Assembly (NCBI GenBank): GCA_016858145.1
Contig: JAEHOE010000025.1
Span: 682,001 to 746,000, forward strand
Origin: Edaphochlamys debaryana
Lineage: Eukaryota; Chlorophyta; Chlorophyceae; Chlamydomonadales
Length of the DNA: 64,000 nucleotides
Reading direction: 5' to 3'
The notes beneath the pieces were generated by a model, which was not told where the DNA came from, made no database searches, and saw only the letters and a program-made list of their open reading frames with translations. Positions 1 through 11,566 of the stretch are shown in pieces (within the stretch, counting starts at the first letter, position 1; the number at the start of each line of letters is the position of its first letter). The position numbers were made by a program, and so were the translations under genes.

Positions 1-36
1 GCTGTCCCCGCGGGCTGGGCCGCTGGGCCTGGGCTG

Positions 37-594
37 GTGAGCACAGGGGATCCGAACCAGGCGTGTGCGGCTGGGCCCGATCCAGCCGTAACCTCAGCGA
101 CTTGCACACCGCATCCTGGCCCCGCCCCTGCCAGCCCCGCTGCGCCTTCACCGTCCAGCCGCAGTGGCGGCGGGGAGGGCAGCGGCGCCGGCTGGAACGG
201 CAGCGGCAGCGGCAGCGGCAGGGCCAGGCCCAGCGGGTTGCCCGACCCTGAGACCGCGGCCGTACCGTCCCCAGCGGCGCCGTCGGGCCCCATGCCGGGG
301 ATCATGGCTGCAAAGATCGCGTGCAGCGGGGCTGGTGGACACAGCGCAGCTGCGCCGGCGGCAACCGTCGCCGGTTTGGCCAGCGCCTCGGGATCGGCCC
401 CGGCGGTCGCGTTGCCTGCTAGCGCATCGCCCGCGATCGCCCCCGTCACCGTCGCCGCTGCCACTGCCGCTGCCGCTGCTGCAGCTGCCGCAGCCGCAGC
501 TGCAGCGGCAGCGGCGGCAGGGCCGGGCAGCGGAACGACGGCGGATCCGAGGGCCGGAGGTCCCAACGCCAGGGATCCAGCCGCACCTGTGTAG
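37..594 (+). other. Ala/Gly/Ser/Pro-rich low-complexity open frame, doubtful gene
   Basis: An open frame of about 185 codons ends in TAG at 592-594. It is dominated by Gly/Ser-rich stretches and a long poly-Ala run near 463-515. No conserved domain is recognisable, and the antisense strand is also open over much of the span, as expected for such GC-rich sequence. It could be the low-complexity tail of a gene entering from the left edge, or non-coding. The stretch up to about 1086 shows nothing else I can name. Confidence 0.2.
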
Positions 595-1086
595 GCCGGG
601 GACGAGCCGGGGGAGATGGCCGCTGGCCCGAGGCAAGCTGCGCTTACCGAGGGTGAGGATGAGGACGTGGGGTGCTCAGGGTGAGCCAGGTGCCCGTGGC
701 CCGGGCCTGAGTAAGGGCCGGGACCAGGCAGCGGCGGGAAGAAGCTGGAGGACGCCTCCGCCGGACCGCCCGAGAGCTGAGGCGCGGCATCGCCGGTGTT
801 TTGCGAGAGCGGCCTGCGCTGATGGCTCCCTGGACATAGCGCTGCAGGTGCGTGGGCGTCGCCGGGCCCACGGTCCAAAATGGAGCCCTCCATCGCCACA
901 CGGACGAGGCGCCAGCGCTCTCAATAGGCGCCCGCATTTCGTGCGGCTGAGATAAAGCTCTCCTTTGAGGCCATGAGCATTACAAATTCTGCAGCGTTGG
1001 GCTTTCGCGGGATGTTCCGCCGAGCGCCAAGTCGTTGGGTCGAGATCGCTTTATGAGCCCGTCCCTAGCACTCCGGAGGTGCATCT

Positions 1087-1655
1087 ACAACTACCGCGCT
1101 AGCTTGGATCGGAGCGGGAGGCTCGCGAGGCAGAGTCGACCGCATGGCTTGCAGGGCCTTGGCTTGCGCGCATCGCCTAGCCAACGCTCTTGCCTATGCT
1201 CACGGCCCGCTATCGTCACGGCTGCTGCACAAGCGTCGCAGGAAGCGATCTCAGTGGAAGATCGAGACATGTACGGCAGGTGCAACTGTCCTGTCGGTTG
1301 CGGCCTTGGGCTTGGCCAGCCTCAGAAGCCGCACCCAAGACGGGCCACTAGACGGTCGCGGGCGGGTGGGCGCACTTTGGAGACGGCTCACGAGCAACCG
1401 GCTCACGAGCGATGGAACGACCTGCCGTGGGGATGCGCCGCGACGCCCATTGACACGGCCAGTCGCAAGAGGCAATGGGCTTGCTCTATCGTCCACGGGT
1501 CTGTCCCTCATCGCTGCCTAGATGTTGGACAGCGCAGGTGGCGGCTGCTGGTGCCTCTCTGCCTAGCTGCCGCGCGCCACGGGCCCAGGCGTGCCGGCCC
1601 TTGCCGGCTGTGTTGTGACGACTGACACGTCAGGCCGGCTCTACAGGTTGCCAGC
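1087..1655. repeat. Direct repeat, copy 1 (partner at 6810-7312)
   Basis: This block starts with ACAACTACCGCGCTAGCTTG. It is repeated in the same orientation at 6810-7312 with very high identity over most of its length. Copy 2 lacks about 60 bp present here around 1303-1375. No convincing protein is encoded: the frames shared by the copies are low in conserved features. The two copies bracket the MYND-finger gene, so this may be a dispersed repeat or a small segmental duplication. The stretch 1656-2307, between this copy and the MYND stop codon, holds only probable 3'-UTR and intergenic sequence. Confidence 0.75.
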
Positions 1656-2307
1656 AACCAGTTCGCCTTGGACCCTCTGTCTAACCTAGCTCCTTCCTAG
1701 TTGCAACAGCGGTGATGTAAGAGCGCATGCCCGTGCCGATTTATGAGGGCCGTTTGCGGGCAGTTGGCACCCGCGACCAGTGCACCCCTGCCTGGAAGCC
1801 CGCAACCCAACGGCCGTATCAACACGTGCCAGCTAGCCGCTTGTGCATGCCATGGGTTGGCATTAGCGTTCAAGCATATGGAATGCAGTACAAGCTAGAA
1901 GCTACAGCATCACCTAGAACTGTGTCCTGCCCGCAGGGGCGTGTGATCCCTGTGTTCCAGCATGCATGCACCATGCCATCTCTGAAGTCGGACTGGCGAA
2001 TCTCGGCATGGCCGGCAAGCACCAGCCCGCATACGTACAAGCACATAAGAGTATAAATCAAGCCCAGACACCGCCTAGGCCCTTGAGCACATGCAGCTTT
2101 GGCCAACAATGAATTCACGTGTGACAAAACGGCTTCCGTATCCCTTCCATCCCTCATTCCTTCCAACCCTTCCCGTCCCGCCCCCATACCCTCCCCTGCG
2201 CCATAACCTCCTCTACCTCACCCCTCACCCCTCCCGCCGCCCTACCTCAAACCCCTGCTGCAGACACCACCGAGGCCCTTGTGCCACGCTTCGCATGGCC
2301 TTGGGCA

Positions 2308-5300
2308 CTACTTGCAGCCGCCGCACGCCTCCTTGTGCCCCGCGTGCCAGTGCGCCGTCTGGCATTCGCGGCAGCAGTACGAGACCCGCCCGCAGCGCCC
2401 GCACTGCCGCTGCCGCAGCCGCAGCCCGGCCTCGCTGTCGCCGGCCAGGTTGGCGCAGGCAGGGTTTGCGCAGGCGGGCAGGCGCACGAGGCGGCGGGCC
2501 TCCGCTGGTGCCACCGCGAACCTCGTCACCACATCCCCAAGGCACCCCCCCGTCCACACCACGTCGATAGCCCCGTCCCCGGCTGCAGCGCTGCCCACGT
2601 CCTCCGCTCCAGCTTCTCCCTCCGCTGCGTCACCCACCCCGGCTCCCTCCCCGACGCCCTCGCTCTTGCTCTCGCCCTGTCCCTCTCCCTCATCACCTGC
2701 CTCGCCCTGGCCCCCAGCTGCCCGCCACCCCTCCACCCTCACCGCCAGCGCCTCTAGCTCGGCCACCAGCCCCACCTGCTCTGCCTCCTCCGCCTCCTCC
2801 GCCTCCTCCGCCTCCACCTCGTCCTCGTCAGCCTCCTCCGCCGCCGCCTCCTCCGTCTCCTCCCCCGCCTCTTCGGCAGTCGCCAGGGCCCCCGCCACCG
2901 CACGGATGGCCTCCGGACGCCAGGCGAGCGCATTCGAGCCCGCTCCGCCGCTGCAGGCCGCGCGCACCTCCGCGGGGTTCGACTCCGCCACTTCGAGGCA
3001 CCAGGCGCCGACGCACTCACACGCGACCACGGAGGGCTCTGTCCCGGCCTGGGAGGGCGCCAGTCGCTGCAGCAGCGTCAGCGCTGCGCCGAAGAGCTCC
3101 GCCACCTCGGTCGGCGTCAGCACAGGGCCGCCGCAAGCGGACGCGCTTGGCAGGCCGCCGCCGCCATCAGCGGAGGGTGTGGCGCCGGCGGCGGACGGGG
3201 GCTCGCCGGCAGCGGAGGCGATGCCTGCGGACTGCTTGTGCTCCGACAGCCGTGTCTGCTGGGCGTGGTCGGGGCCTGTGGGCAGCGCAGCGGGGCACGC
3301 ACTGGAGGTAAGCCAGGCTAGCAACCGCTGCTCATGCGGGGCCCCCTTCCATTCGTATTACCGGTATTCAAGGTGAAAGTTTGTGGAGATGGCCTGGGTA
3401 CGGAACAACCGTACCTTTCGGCACCCCACGCACGCCCCCACGCACCCGGCACGGTGGGCCCCTCGCCCTGGGGGCCCTGATCCGGCCCCAGCGGCGTCGA
3501 CACTTGCAGCATGTTGTTCAGATGCAACAGCAGATGGAGAAGGAGCATCCAGCCCTCCTGCTCCGCCTGCGACTCGTCCTCGGACTCGCCCTCCGACTCG
3601 TCCTCCGCTGCCCAGAGGCCCACCTGTTGAAGGGATGGAGGGCACGGGGCCAGCAGGTATGGCCTACCAAGATGGGTCCTGGAGGTGGCTGGCAAAAGCC
3701 GCCAGACCCGTCTTCCCGGGCTCATGCACTCAGGGAAGGGATTAGGGAGAGCAACGCGCTCACAGTAGGGAAGCGGGCAAGCGATTGAGCGGCTCTATGT
3801 TGCGCCCAGACCCCTGCCTCCGAACCGCACCTTGGCCCCTCGCCGGCCCCGCGCCTCCCGTCCAGCCGCCAGCTCCCGCTGCCACGCCTCCTCCTCCAGC
3901 GCCGCCGCCTCCCGCAGCAGCCTCGACAGCTGACGCACCCAGTCGGGCAGCGTCGGGGATAACACGAGCGCCAGCTGCTGTAGGCCCCGATTCGCACCCC
4001 AGGCCGCGCCGTCGCCTGTACTGGCATAACTGGCGACCCTGACGAAGGCGGGCTCGACGGCGAGGAGCCTGACCACGTCAGCGACAACCACCAGCCCTTG
4101 GCAGTCGGACATGCCGCCGTAGTAGAGGAGGCTCCGCGGCTGGGCCCCCCGCAGCAGCTTGGTGACGGTGGCCAGGAAGGCCGCGGCTTGGAGCGGGGGG
4201 CCGTAGGCCAGGAGCGGCACGGCGGGGGACCAGTGCCCGGGGCCGTTGGAGCGGACGTGGGCAAGGAGGGCGGCCTCGGGCCCCGTCGGGGCGTCACCCG
4301 TGCGGCGCAGCAGGCGCTCCAGGAGGGGCAGCGCCCCGCCCGCGGCGGCGGCCGCCACACCCGGCGGCGCGGCCTCCGGGAACACCCAGCAGCCTGGCGG
4401 CGAGGGAGCAGATAAGACCATGAGCATGAGATGAGAGGCCTGGGCAGTCAGAGCTATGTAGACCAGCCATACCGGTACGTGCGAGCAGGCAGGCAGGGAC
4501 CAAGCGCAGGCCGACACAGAATGGGGGGACGCTCGTAGGGAACGCCCAGCCCACCACCGACCCACCTTCCTGGGAGTCGCTGGCTTCACACCACGACGAC
4601 TCGATCGTCAGCACCAGGTTTGTCATGCTCATGGCCAGGTGCTCCAGGGCCCCCTGCTCCTCCGCGTCCCCCGCCGGCCACGTGCCAGAGCCCGCCCCCG
4701 CCTCCATCCCGCCTCCGTCCCCCAGCAGCGACCCTGCCAGCCCCCACGCGTCTTTGGCCGCCGCTGCCCAGCCGGGGCGATCCTCACGCAGAGGGCCCCG
4801 TGCCGCCACGTGTTCCGCCGCATAGAGCAGCGCCCGCGTAGTGATGTTCCACCACTTCGCCGCGGGCAGGTCAAGATCCGGGGGCAGCGCTGCAGCGGCG
4901 CCACCGCGGGCCCTGCGTTGGCTGGCACTGCCCGCCGCGCCCGAGGGTCCCGCGGCGCTGGCCGTAACAGCGGCGGTGCCAGCAGTGCCCATGGCGGGGC
5001 CAGCGGCGGCGGGGCGGTGTTGCTTGAGGGCGAGGCCCAGGCGCAGCAGGAGCCTCGCCGACGTGAGCGGCCCTGGCCGGCCCTTCCAGGGCAGCTTCGG
5101 GCTCAGGGCGTCCAGCAGCGCCCGAAGGCGCTCTCCCAACGGGGCATCGCCCGCGACATTGCCTGGACACGAAGCGGCGCTTTGCTGTGGCGCCCCGCCC
5201 TCGAGCCTGCGCACAGCCGCTGCCCCGAGCAACACCAGTGCGAGCCGCAAGCCCTGGTGCTCGCACAGGTTCGCCAGGCGGCGTGCGCAGGGCCCCTCCG

Positions 5301-6351
5301 ATGGCGGGCCCTCGCTCGGACCGACGCCCTCATCGCCCAGCCCGCTTGTGCTCGTGGGCCCCGCCTCTCCAGGACCATCCGTGCCTTCCCAAGTCCTCGG
5401 GAGCTGGGCTGCGAGCCCCGTCGTGCACCATTCCAGGCCCGCCTGCATGGCCTCCATTCTCCGCTGCAGCACCGCCACCTCCTCCTGTGTTACCGCGTCC
5501 TTGAGCTGCCAGAGGAGGCTGTTGGAGGTTGAGGCATACAGCTCCACCAGTAGGCCAAGCCTTGAGGCCTCTTGGAGCTCGGCTTGCGGAGGCACCGATG
5601 ACTCGACCAGGAGCAGGAGGTGACCAGTGTGGTCCAGCAGGAGGAAATCCGCCACCGCATTTGTGGCTTCGTCATCTTCCAGGCCAGTCACCGACGCCGC
5701 CAGATACAGCGCCTTCTTTACGCAGTCCAGGGTTGCAGCTCGGTCATCGCGCCAGGCCCCGGACTCGGCGATCGCGGCGAGCTGACGCGCGGTGGCCTCA
5801 AGGGAGTGCGTGCGCAGCAACAGGCCGGTCAGGTCTGCCTGCCCCGCCTCCGCCGCGGGGCCCGTCTGCTTGCTCTGCAGCACGGTCGTGAGCAACCTCG
5901 CGATAAGTAGCCCGTTCCTGCGCTGCAGCTTGAGCTTCTTGGACTCGCTGCCTCTGGGGGCCGGCAGCCGCAGCTGAAATGCGAGAAGCTGTACCATGGC
6001 AACTCGCAGCTCTGCGTCGCCCAGCACGCTGCGCACTGCTGCCGGTTCCGCTTCCGGCTCTAAAAGCGCGAGCAGGATTTGGTTGAGCTGCTCGCCCTCG
6101 TCGGCATCGAGGCTCGCCAGAAGGGATGGGGTGGTGCGGTCCGCGGCGATGGGTCGTAGGGTTTGTGCTATCCAGCGCAGCAGCAGCTGCCGCAGCGCCG
6201 CCACATGCGCCTGCGAGCTGCTTTCTTGCGGCACTATCGCTGGGCGGAGCCGACCTCTCCGCGGCTGGCGCGGGTGCACTTCTCGCCGCGGCGACATGTT
6301 CCTATCGAGCCCCCGCGGAGCCCATGCGGAGCGTTGCTGTAGCTGGACCAC
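2308..6351 (-). CDS. MYND zinc-finger domain protein
   Basis: Four exons join in phase: 4566-6351, 3831-4393, 3446-3623 and 2308-3275, giving about 1,164 residues. If the second Met at 6297 is used, the protein is 18 residues shorter. The long N-terminal part is Leu/Ala-rich and looks helical, without a domain I can name. Before the C-terminus is an acidic Glu/Ala/Asp-rich low-complexity stretch. The last ~55 residues form a MYND finger: a CANPACANLAGD start, then CGRCGRVSYCCRECQTAHW and a final HKEAC. Its Cys/His spacing is complete. MYND fingers are protein-interaction modules, and volvocine algae have many such proteins with this C-terminal arrangement. The cellular role is unknown. The domain assignment is firm; exon 1's start is less certain. 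Confidence 0.85.
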
Positions 6352-6809
6352 GGCTGGCTAGAGTGTTGAAGCGAAAGAGAGCGCAGCGTCAGGGGCGACA
6401 AAGTCCAGTCGCATCCAGCAGCGACTCCGTGGTGCCGCCGTTGTAACAGCATGCTCTCTATACGTGTTTACGACTCCGTTTACTTAAGCTCGTCCGGGCG
6501 GGCAACGCAGTCGTAAGACCTTACGACTGAGGACGCGACCAACCGCCGCAGGTCCGCACACGCCCCAATCCCGCCCCCAGCCCCCGCCGTCCCCGACGCA
6601 CGAAGGGTCACAGGGTGCGGTGGATCCCGCCGACTGCCGCCGACTGCCGCCGACTGGCCTCCCGGCAGTCCCGGACCGTGCCCTCGCTCCTCACTGCTCC
6701 TCACACCTCCTCGCACCTCAACCCCCGCCGTTCCTGCCCCAATTCCAGCGCCCACTGCAGCCCGCCTCACCCATCCCTCCGAACTCTCTCCCTCGCTGTG
6801 CGGGGAGCG

Positions 6810-7312
6810 ACAACTACCGCGCTAGCTTGGACCGGAGCGGAAGGCTCGCGAGGGAGAGTCGACCGCATGGCTTGCAGCGCCTTGGCTTGCGCGCATCGCC
6901 TAGCCAACGCTCTTGCCTATGCTCACGGCCCGCTGTCGTCACGGCTGCAGCACAAGCGTCGCAGGAAGCGATCTCAGTGGAAGATCGAGACATGTACGGC
7001 AGGTGCAACTGTCCTGTCGGTTGCGGGCGGGTGGGCTCGCTCACCGTGGACGGCTCACAGCAACCGGCTCACGAGCGATGGAACGACATGCCGTGGGGAT
7101 GCGCCGCGACGCCCATTGACACGGCCAGTCGCAAGAGGCAGTGGGCTTGCTCTATCGTCCACAGGTCTGTCCCTCATCGCTGCCTACGCATCGGCACAGC
7201 GCAGGGAGCGGCCGCTGGCGTCTCTCTGCCTAGCTGCCGTGCGCCATGCGTCTGCATGCTCCGTGTTTAACCACGAACACGTCAAGCCACGTACTCTTCA
7301 CGTTGCCAGCAA
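6810..7312. repeat. Direct repeat, copy 2 (partner at 1087-1655)
   Basis: Second copy of the repeat described at 1087-1655, in the same orientation, about 5.7 kb away and upstream of the MYND gene's 5' end. It is shorter by about 60 bp in the middle, and similarity fades after about 7312. The following stretch, 7313-8052, is pyrimidine-rich and holds no gene I can support; it is probably intergenic sequence plus the 3' UTR of the ankyrin gene. Confidence 0.75.
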
Positions 7313-8052
7313 TACTGCCTCCCTCCACCCACCCCAACATCCTCTCAAAGCTGCCCATGCCGGTCTGAGAGCCGTCTGCTTCAATTCACATCTACCCCGC
7401 AAGCCCGCGACCCCATTCAGCACTATCACCACTTGCTCGCCCTGGCCCCGGTCACCTGACAGTCCGTCTCACATTGCACGCGCTGCATCTATCGCTGTGC
7501 CTTGGCCTCATGCCCTGGGTGCATCCCTCTACCTGGACCCTCATCCACACTCTGCCCACTCCTCTCGGCCGTGTTATGTCATACGTTCGTTGCTGCGATA
7601 TACCCAACCCTATGGCCCCGCTCCGCTGATTCGACCGAGCTCCCTGCCTCCCCACCAACTCCCATGACAAAAGAGTTCAAGATCGGCGTTGGCTTGCCTT
7701 ATGGCTCGCTTGCCTCATAAAAGCGCTTGGCAGCCGTGCCCCCTTGGCCCTATGCAATGCCGAACAAAGGATCCTCTGCGCCAGCGCAGCCGTCTAAGCC
7801 GCCTCCGCGGCTGCCAGCGCCTGCACGCTGAGGTCCAAGCGAGAAGTGCCCAGCCGAGGCATCCAACAGCTGAGCGCGCCCGGCGCGGGCTCCCAGGCGG
7901 GCAATCGCACACCTTCGGCCAAATCTGAACCTCGCCCTCTCCCACAGCTGGGGCAAGTCCACGGGAACTTTCCACGAAGCTCCCTCCCCGGTCAGCTCCC
8001 TGCGTTCAAGGTCTGCGCCCTGCTGGCCGCCGCCTGCCCCTCCGACGCCAAG

Positions 8053-9879
8053 CTACCCGCTGGCCTTGACGGGGGGCTGCTCCGCCGGATCCCCCGCCAT
8101 GGGCTGCAGCAGTTTCTGCGGACAAGTGCGGAACCCAAACAAGAGGCCAGGGAGAGTGTCGTTAACGTGTTAGCCCCACCAGTCTACGCAGCAGGGCCGG
8201 CCCTCGCCACTAATCCCCGCTGGAGCTGCGTCCTTTAACGTGGACAGCAAACAGATAGGGCGGCCATCAAGCCCGCCAGTAACCCGTGGTTACAGCCCCT
8301 TGGGCGCCCTCGCCACGGCTCACCCCCGTCGAGGGCGCCTGCTGGTTGTAGCGGCCCCCCCGGTCCATGAGCAGGCTGAAGGCGTCCTGCGACTCCTCGC
8401 CCCGCTGCAGCGCCAGGAAGACCGGCGTGAGCCCTGCGGAGGGCCGGAGCGGAGCGGAGCAGAGAGGACACGAGCTGCCTTCAGCCCGGGACACAAGCGA
8501 TGCGGTGCAGAAGAGTACGTGTGGGCTCACTGGCACTCTGCGGGCGGCCCCAATGCCCTTGCGAACACCGCGAAACTACCAAGAGGTTGCTCCCTCCAGC
8601 TGTGACCACGCACCGAAGAAGTCTGGCTGGTTTACGAGGACCTCCTGTTGGAGCCACGAGGAAGGAGGCGGGATGGGTAGCACAGGTCAGAACGGCACAC
8701 TGCTCGCATTGCATACTCCGGTACCCTTGCCGTCCCAACCATCCCTCACTGCGGGCTCATGCATATCCCAGTCCCTCCACTGAGTCCCTTCGAGGCCGCG
8801 GTCTGCCCCCACCTGCTCCGCCGCCGGCTTCCCGTCCAACAGCAGTTTAAGGATGGGCACGTGGCCCGCGCGGGCGGCGAGGTGGATGCAGGTCCTGGGG
8901 GAGAAGAGAGGGATCGCATTGCCAGAGCCAACCTTGCGACCACGGCAGCTCCAGATCCCAGACTCCAGTCACCCGGGGCGGGTCCCGTACAGCCAGGCCC
9001 GGAGCCACGCCCGCAAGTGTGCTGACAACCCCCAGCGGACTTGTAGCGCACTCTGACCGGCGCCCGACCCACATCAGCGCCGGCCCTGGCGCGTCCCAGC
9101 GGACGCGACCCCAATGCCAGTGGCCACTCCCGCGCGCGCCCTCCCCCCCCGCCGCGCCTGACCACCCCTTGCTGCCCAGTGCCCACCTCCCGTTGCACTC
9201 GGTGGCCATTGCGTCGATCCCATAGTCCATCAGGCACTCGGCCGCCTCCACCTGGGGCGGGAGGGCCGGAGGTGGTGGCGGTGAATGGTGTGTGAAGGGC
9301 TGCTGAATGGTGTGTGTGGGGCATGTATGCAGGCATCCCATGTGTGAGGGCGAGCCTCTCGGCAAGGCAACGAGGCATCCATGCTGGGGCGGTGGACACA
9401 TGGTCGAGTTTGGAAGGTGGCCGGCGGCTCCGCAGCATGCCCGCCCCGGATAGACACAGCCACTCCAGGTGCTGCGGCTCACCTGCCCCGCCTCGGCCGC
9501 CCAGTGGAGTGCCGTTCGCTGGTACTTGTCCCGAATCTGCAGGCGGAAAGGGAATAGCCAATTGCTAACTCTGAACGGATAAGGTTGGCGCCCTTCCGTC
9601 AATGTTCTCTGCATCCCATTCCCTCGATTGCACCCGGAATTTAAGCAATGCAGGAGCAGCGCCCCACCCACGCCAGCCAGCCCGGCACCCAGCAACCCCG
9701 TTGATCACCCCTCCTTCGAGCCCTCCGCTCACGTTGATGTTGTACTCGATGGCTCTCTCCACGGTGCGCGTGATAAACCCCACCATTCCCCGCTCCGCGG
9801 CCTCAAAAATGGACTTTGGGGCGTCGATGGCGGAGGGCGAGAGAGCGGACTTGGGGGCGCCCTTTGGCGCCGACGCCAT
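8053..9879 (-). CDS. Small ankyrin-repeat protein
   Basis: Seven exons join in phase: 9733-9879, 9483-9536, 9187-9251, 8813-8894, 8614-8644, 8324-8433 and 8053-8115. They give a 183-residue protein. Ankyrin repeats fill most of it: an N-terminal helix pair (SIFEAAERGMVGFITRTVER), then DKYQRTALHWAAEAGQ, CNGRTCIHLAARAGHV and DFFGLTPVFLALQRG. The tail (KLLQPMAGDPAEQPP...) is non-repetitive. The 31-bp exon 8614-8644 is needed both to keep frame and to complete a repeat, which supports the model. The frame is open upstream to a Met at 9957, but MASAPKG at 9879 is preferred. Ankyrin repeats bind proteins; no enzyme domain is attached, so the partner is unknown. The region 9880-10665 holds no gene I can support. 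Confidence 0.8.
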
Positions 9880-11566
9880 GGCTACACTCAGGCGGCTCCG
9901 CCTGGGGGGCGTGCGGTTGCAAAGGGGAGTAAGAGACACGGGAGAAGCGGGCCGCACAGCGGGGTGAGGTGGCGCGGGAGGGGGGGAGGGGGTGTGTGTG
10001 GCGACAGAGGAGCGGCGGTCGAGTCCTGTCAGAGGTCATGCCTCGCGCTCGCTCAAGCATGTCCCGCGTTGCGGCACATGCCCATTGTTCCGAATGAGCA
10101 CGCCAGAGGACCCCAGACGCTTCGCGTGGAATCGCAGAGTCGCCAGAGAGGGTGCGGCCCGCAGGACGGCATGCCGAAGTGCACCAGGGCCCTAACGGGT
10201 GACTATCAAGGGGGCAGCACCTGCGCTCCGCGTCCAACAAACGTCACCGAGCCCATCTGCGCACCCTGCAGTCCGCTCGACGAGTACTCAGTGTGGAGCA
10301 CCCAATGATTGGAGTCAGAGCCTCCTTCAGGGTTGTGTCAAGCGGCCAAACCTCGCCACGGAGCGACGGCTTTCTCGGGTTTGCGATGTGGGCTGCAGCG
10401 CGAGCGTTTGCTACGCTACTCTGGTGCCGCGCCACTTGCAGCTGGGTCCACGCAGCGTAACGAGAACCACGGCGTGGCAGGCTCTTGAATGAAGGGGTGT
10501 TTGCTCTGGGCCAATTGGGGCCGACTTCAATATGCGGTGTTCAGTGGTGATCTGTGAGCTTGTTGTGGATCTGGAGAAGTGTCAATTGTCCTGTCACCAC
10601 CACCGTTTCGGCATCGTGTACCGCGGGTTTCTCCTCCGCGGTCGGCCACCGCAGCACGACGTCATGCACGACGAGAGAGGTCCCCTGCAGTCGTTTTGGG
10701 GGCAGGTGGGCGTCGGTGGGCGGGTGCATCATAAGGTGAAAGGCGCCAGGCCTGGCACCAGACATGCCAGGGCATGTGCCGCATGTCACGCCAGCTGCGC
10801 CAGCAACCTGTGCGCCTGCAGGACATCCCCTCGCACCCTCGCCTAGCCCTTCATCCAACTTCATCATCCCTCGCTAGCTACGGATTATGGCCACCGCCTA
10901 GCGTCCCCCCCGCCCTCGCCCAAGCTAGGACGCGGTTGCCCCAGTGCCCCGACCCACGCAAGCGATAGGTGTTGTGGAACAGTTGTGTGCCGTTGTGGTC
11001 AACGTGAGCGTAGCGTGTACGCTGGGCGTGGGGCGTGCCCCGTCCAATACGCCCGTAGCCCAGCTGTCGGGGAAGCCGGCGAGTCGTGCCGTGCACTCGA
11101 CGGATGTACGCCCGCGCACGTCCACACACACACGCACAAGCTGGCCCCTGCACTGCGTCCCTTGCTCGTCATACAAACATAGCTGCGCAGTCCCCATCTT
11201 GCAGTTGGTCGCTAACAGCGAGCATTCCCGGAATAGGGCTTGCATGTCACTTATCGGCGATGGAGCCGTTGCGTGAGCCCTCTAAGCTGGCATCAATCGC
11301 TGGCCTGCCCAGGCTCGATGGCACAAGCTGGGGTGAGCGCGCGGTGTGGCAAGCAGGATGTTGCAAAGCGTCATGTGACGCGCGATGGGCAAGCCCAGCG
11401 AGCGCTGAGCAGCAGGCTGAGACTGGACACTACGCTGAGGGAGCGCGGCCGGGTCAGCACCTGATGGCGCTGGCTGCCCTGCGTTCCTCGGCTGCGGTGT
11501 CGCTCGGGCGCATCCACGCACTCTGCCCGCGCTGACGCACGAACGCACCGCCCCTCCTTGCCACAG

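Noticed and set aside
10925..11245. Minus-strand frame (FRECSLLATNCKMGTAQLC...) also open in the other duplication arm at 46470-46812
   Set aside because: Conservation is explained by recent segmental duplication. The few differences mostly change the amino acid, so there is no sign of protein-level selection.
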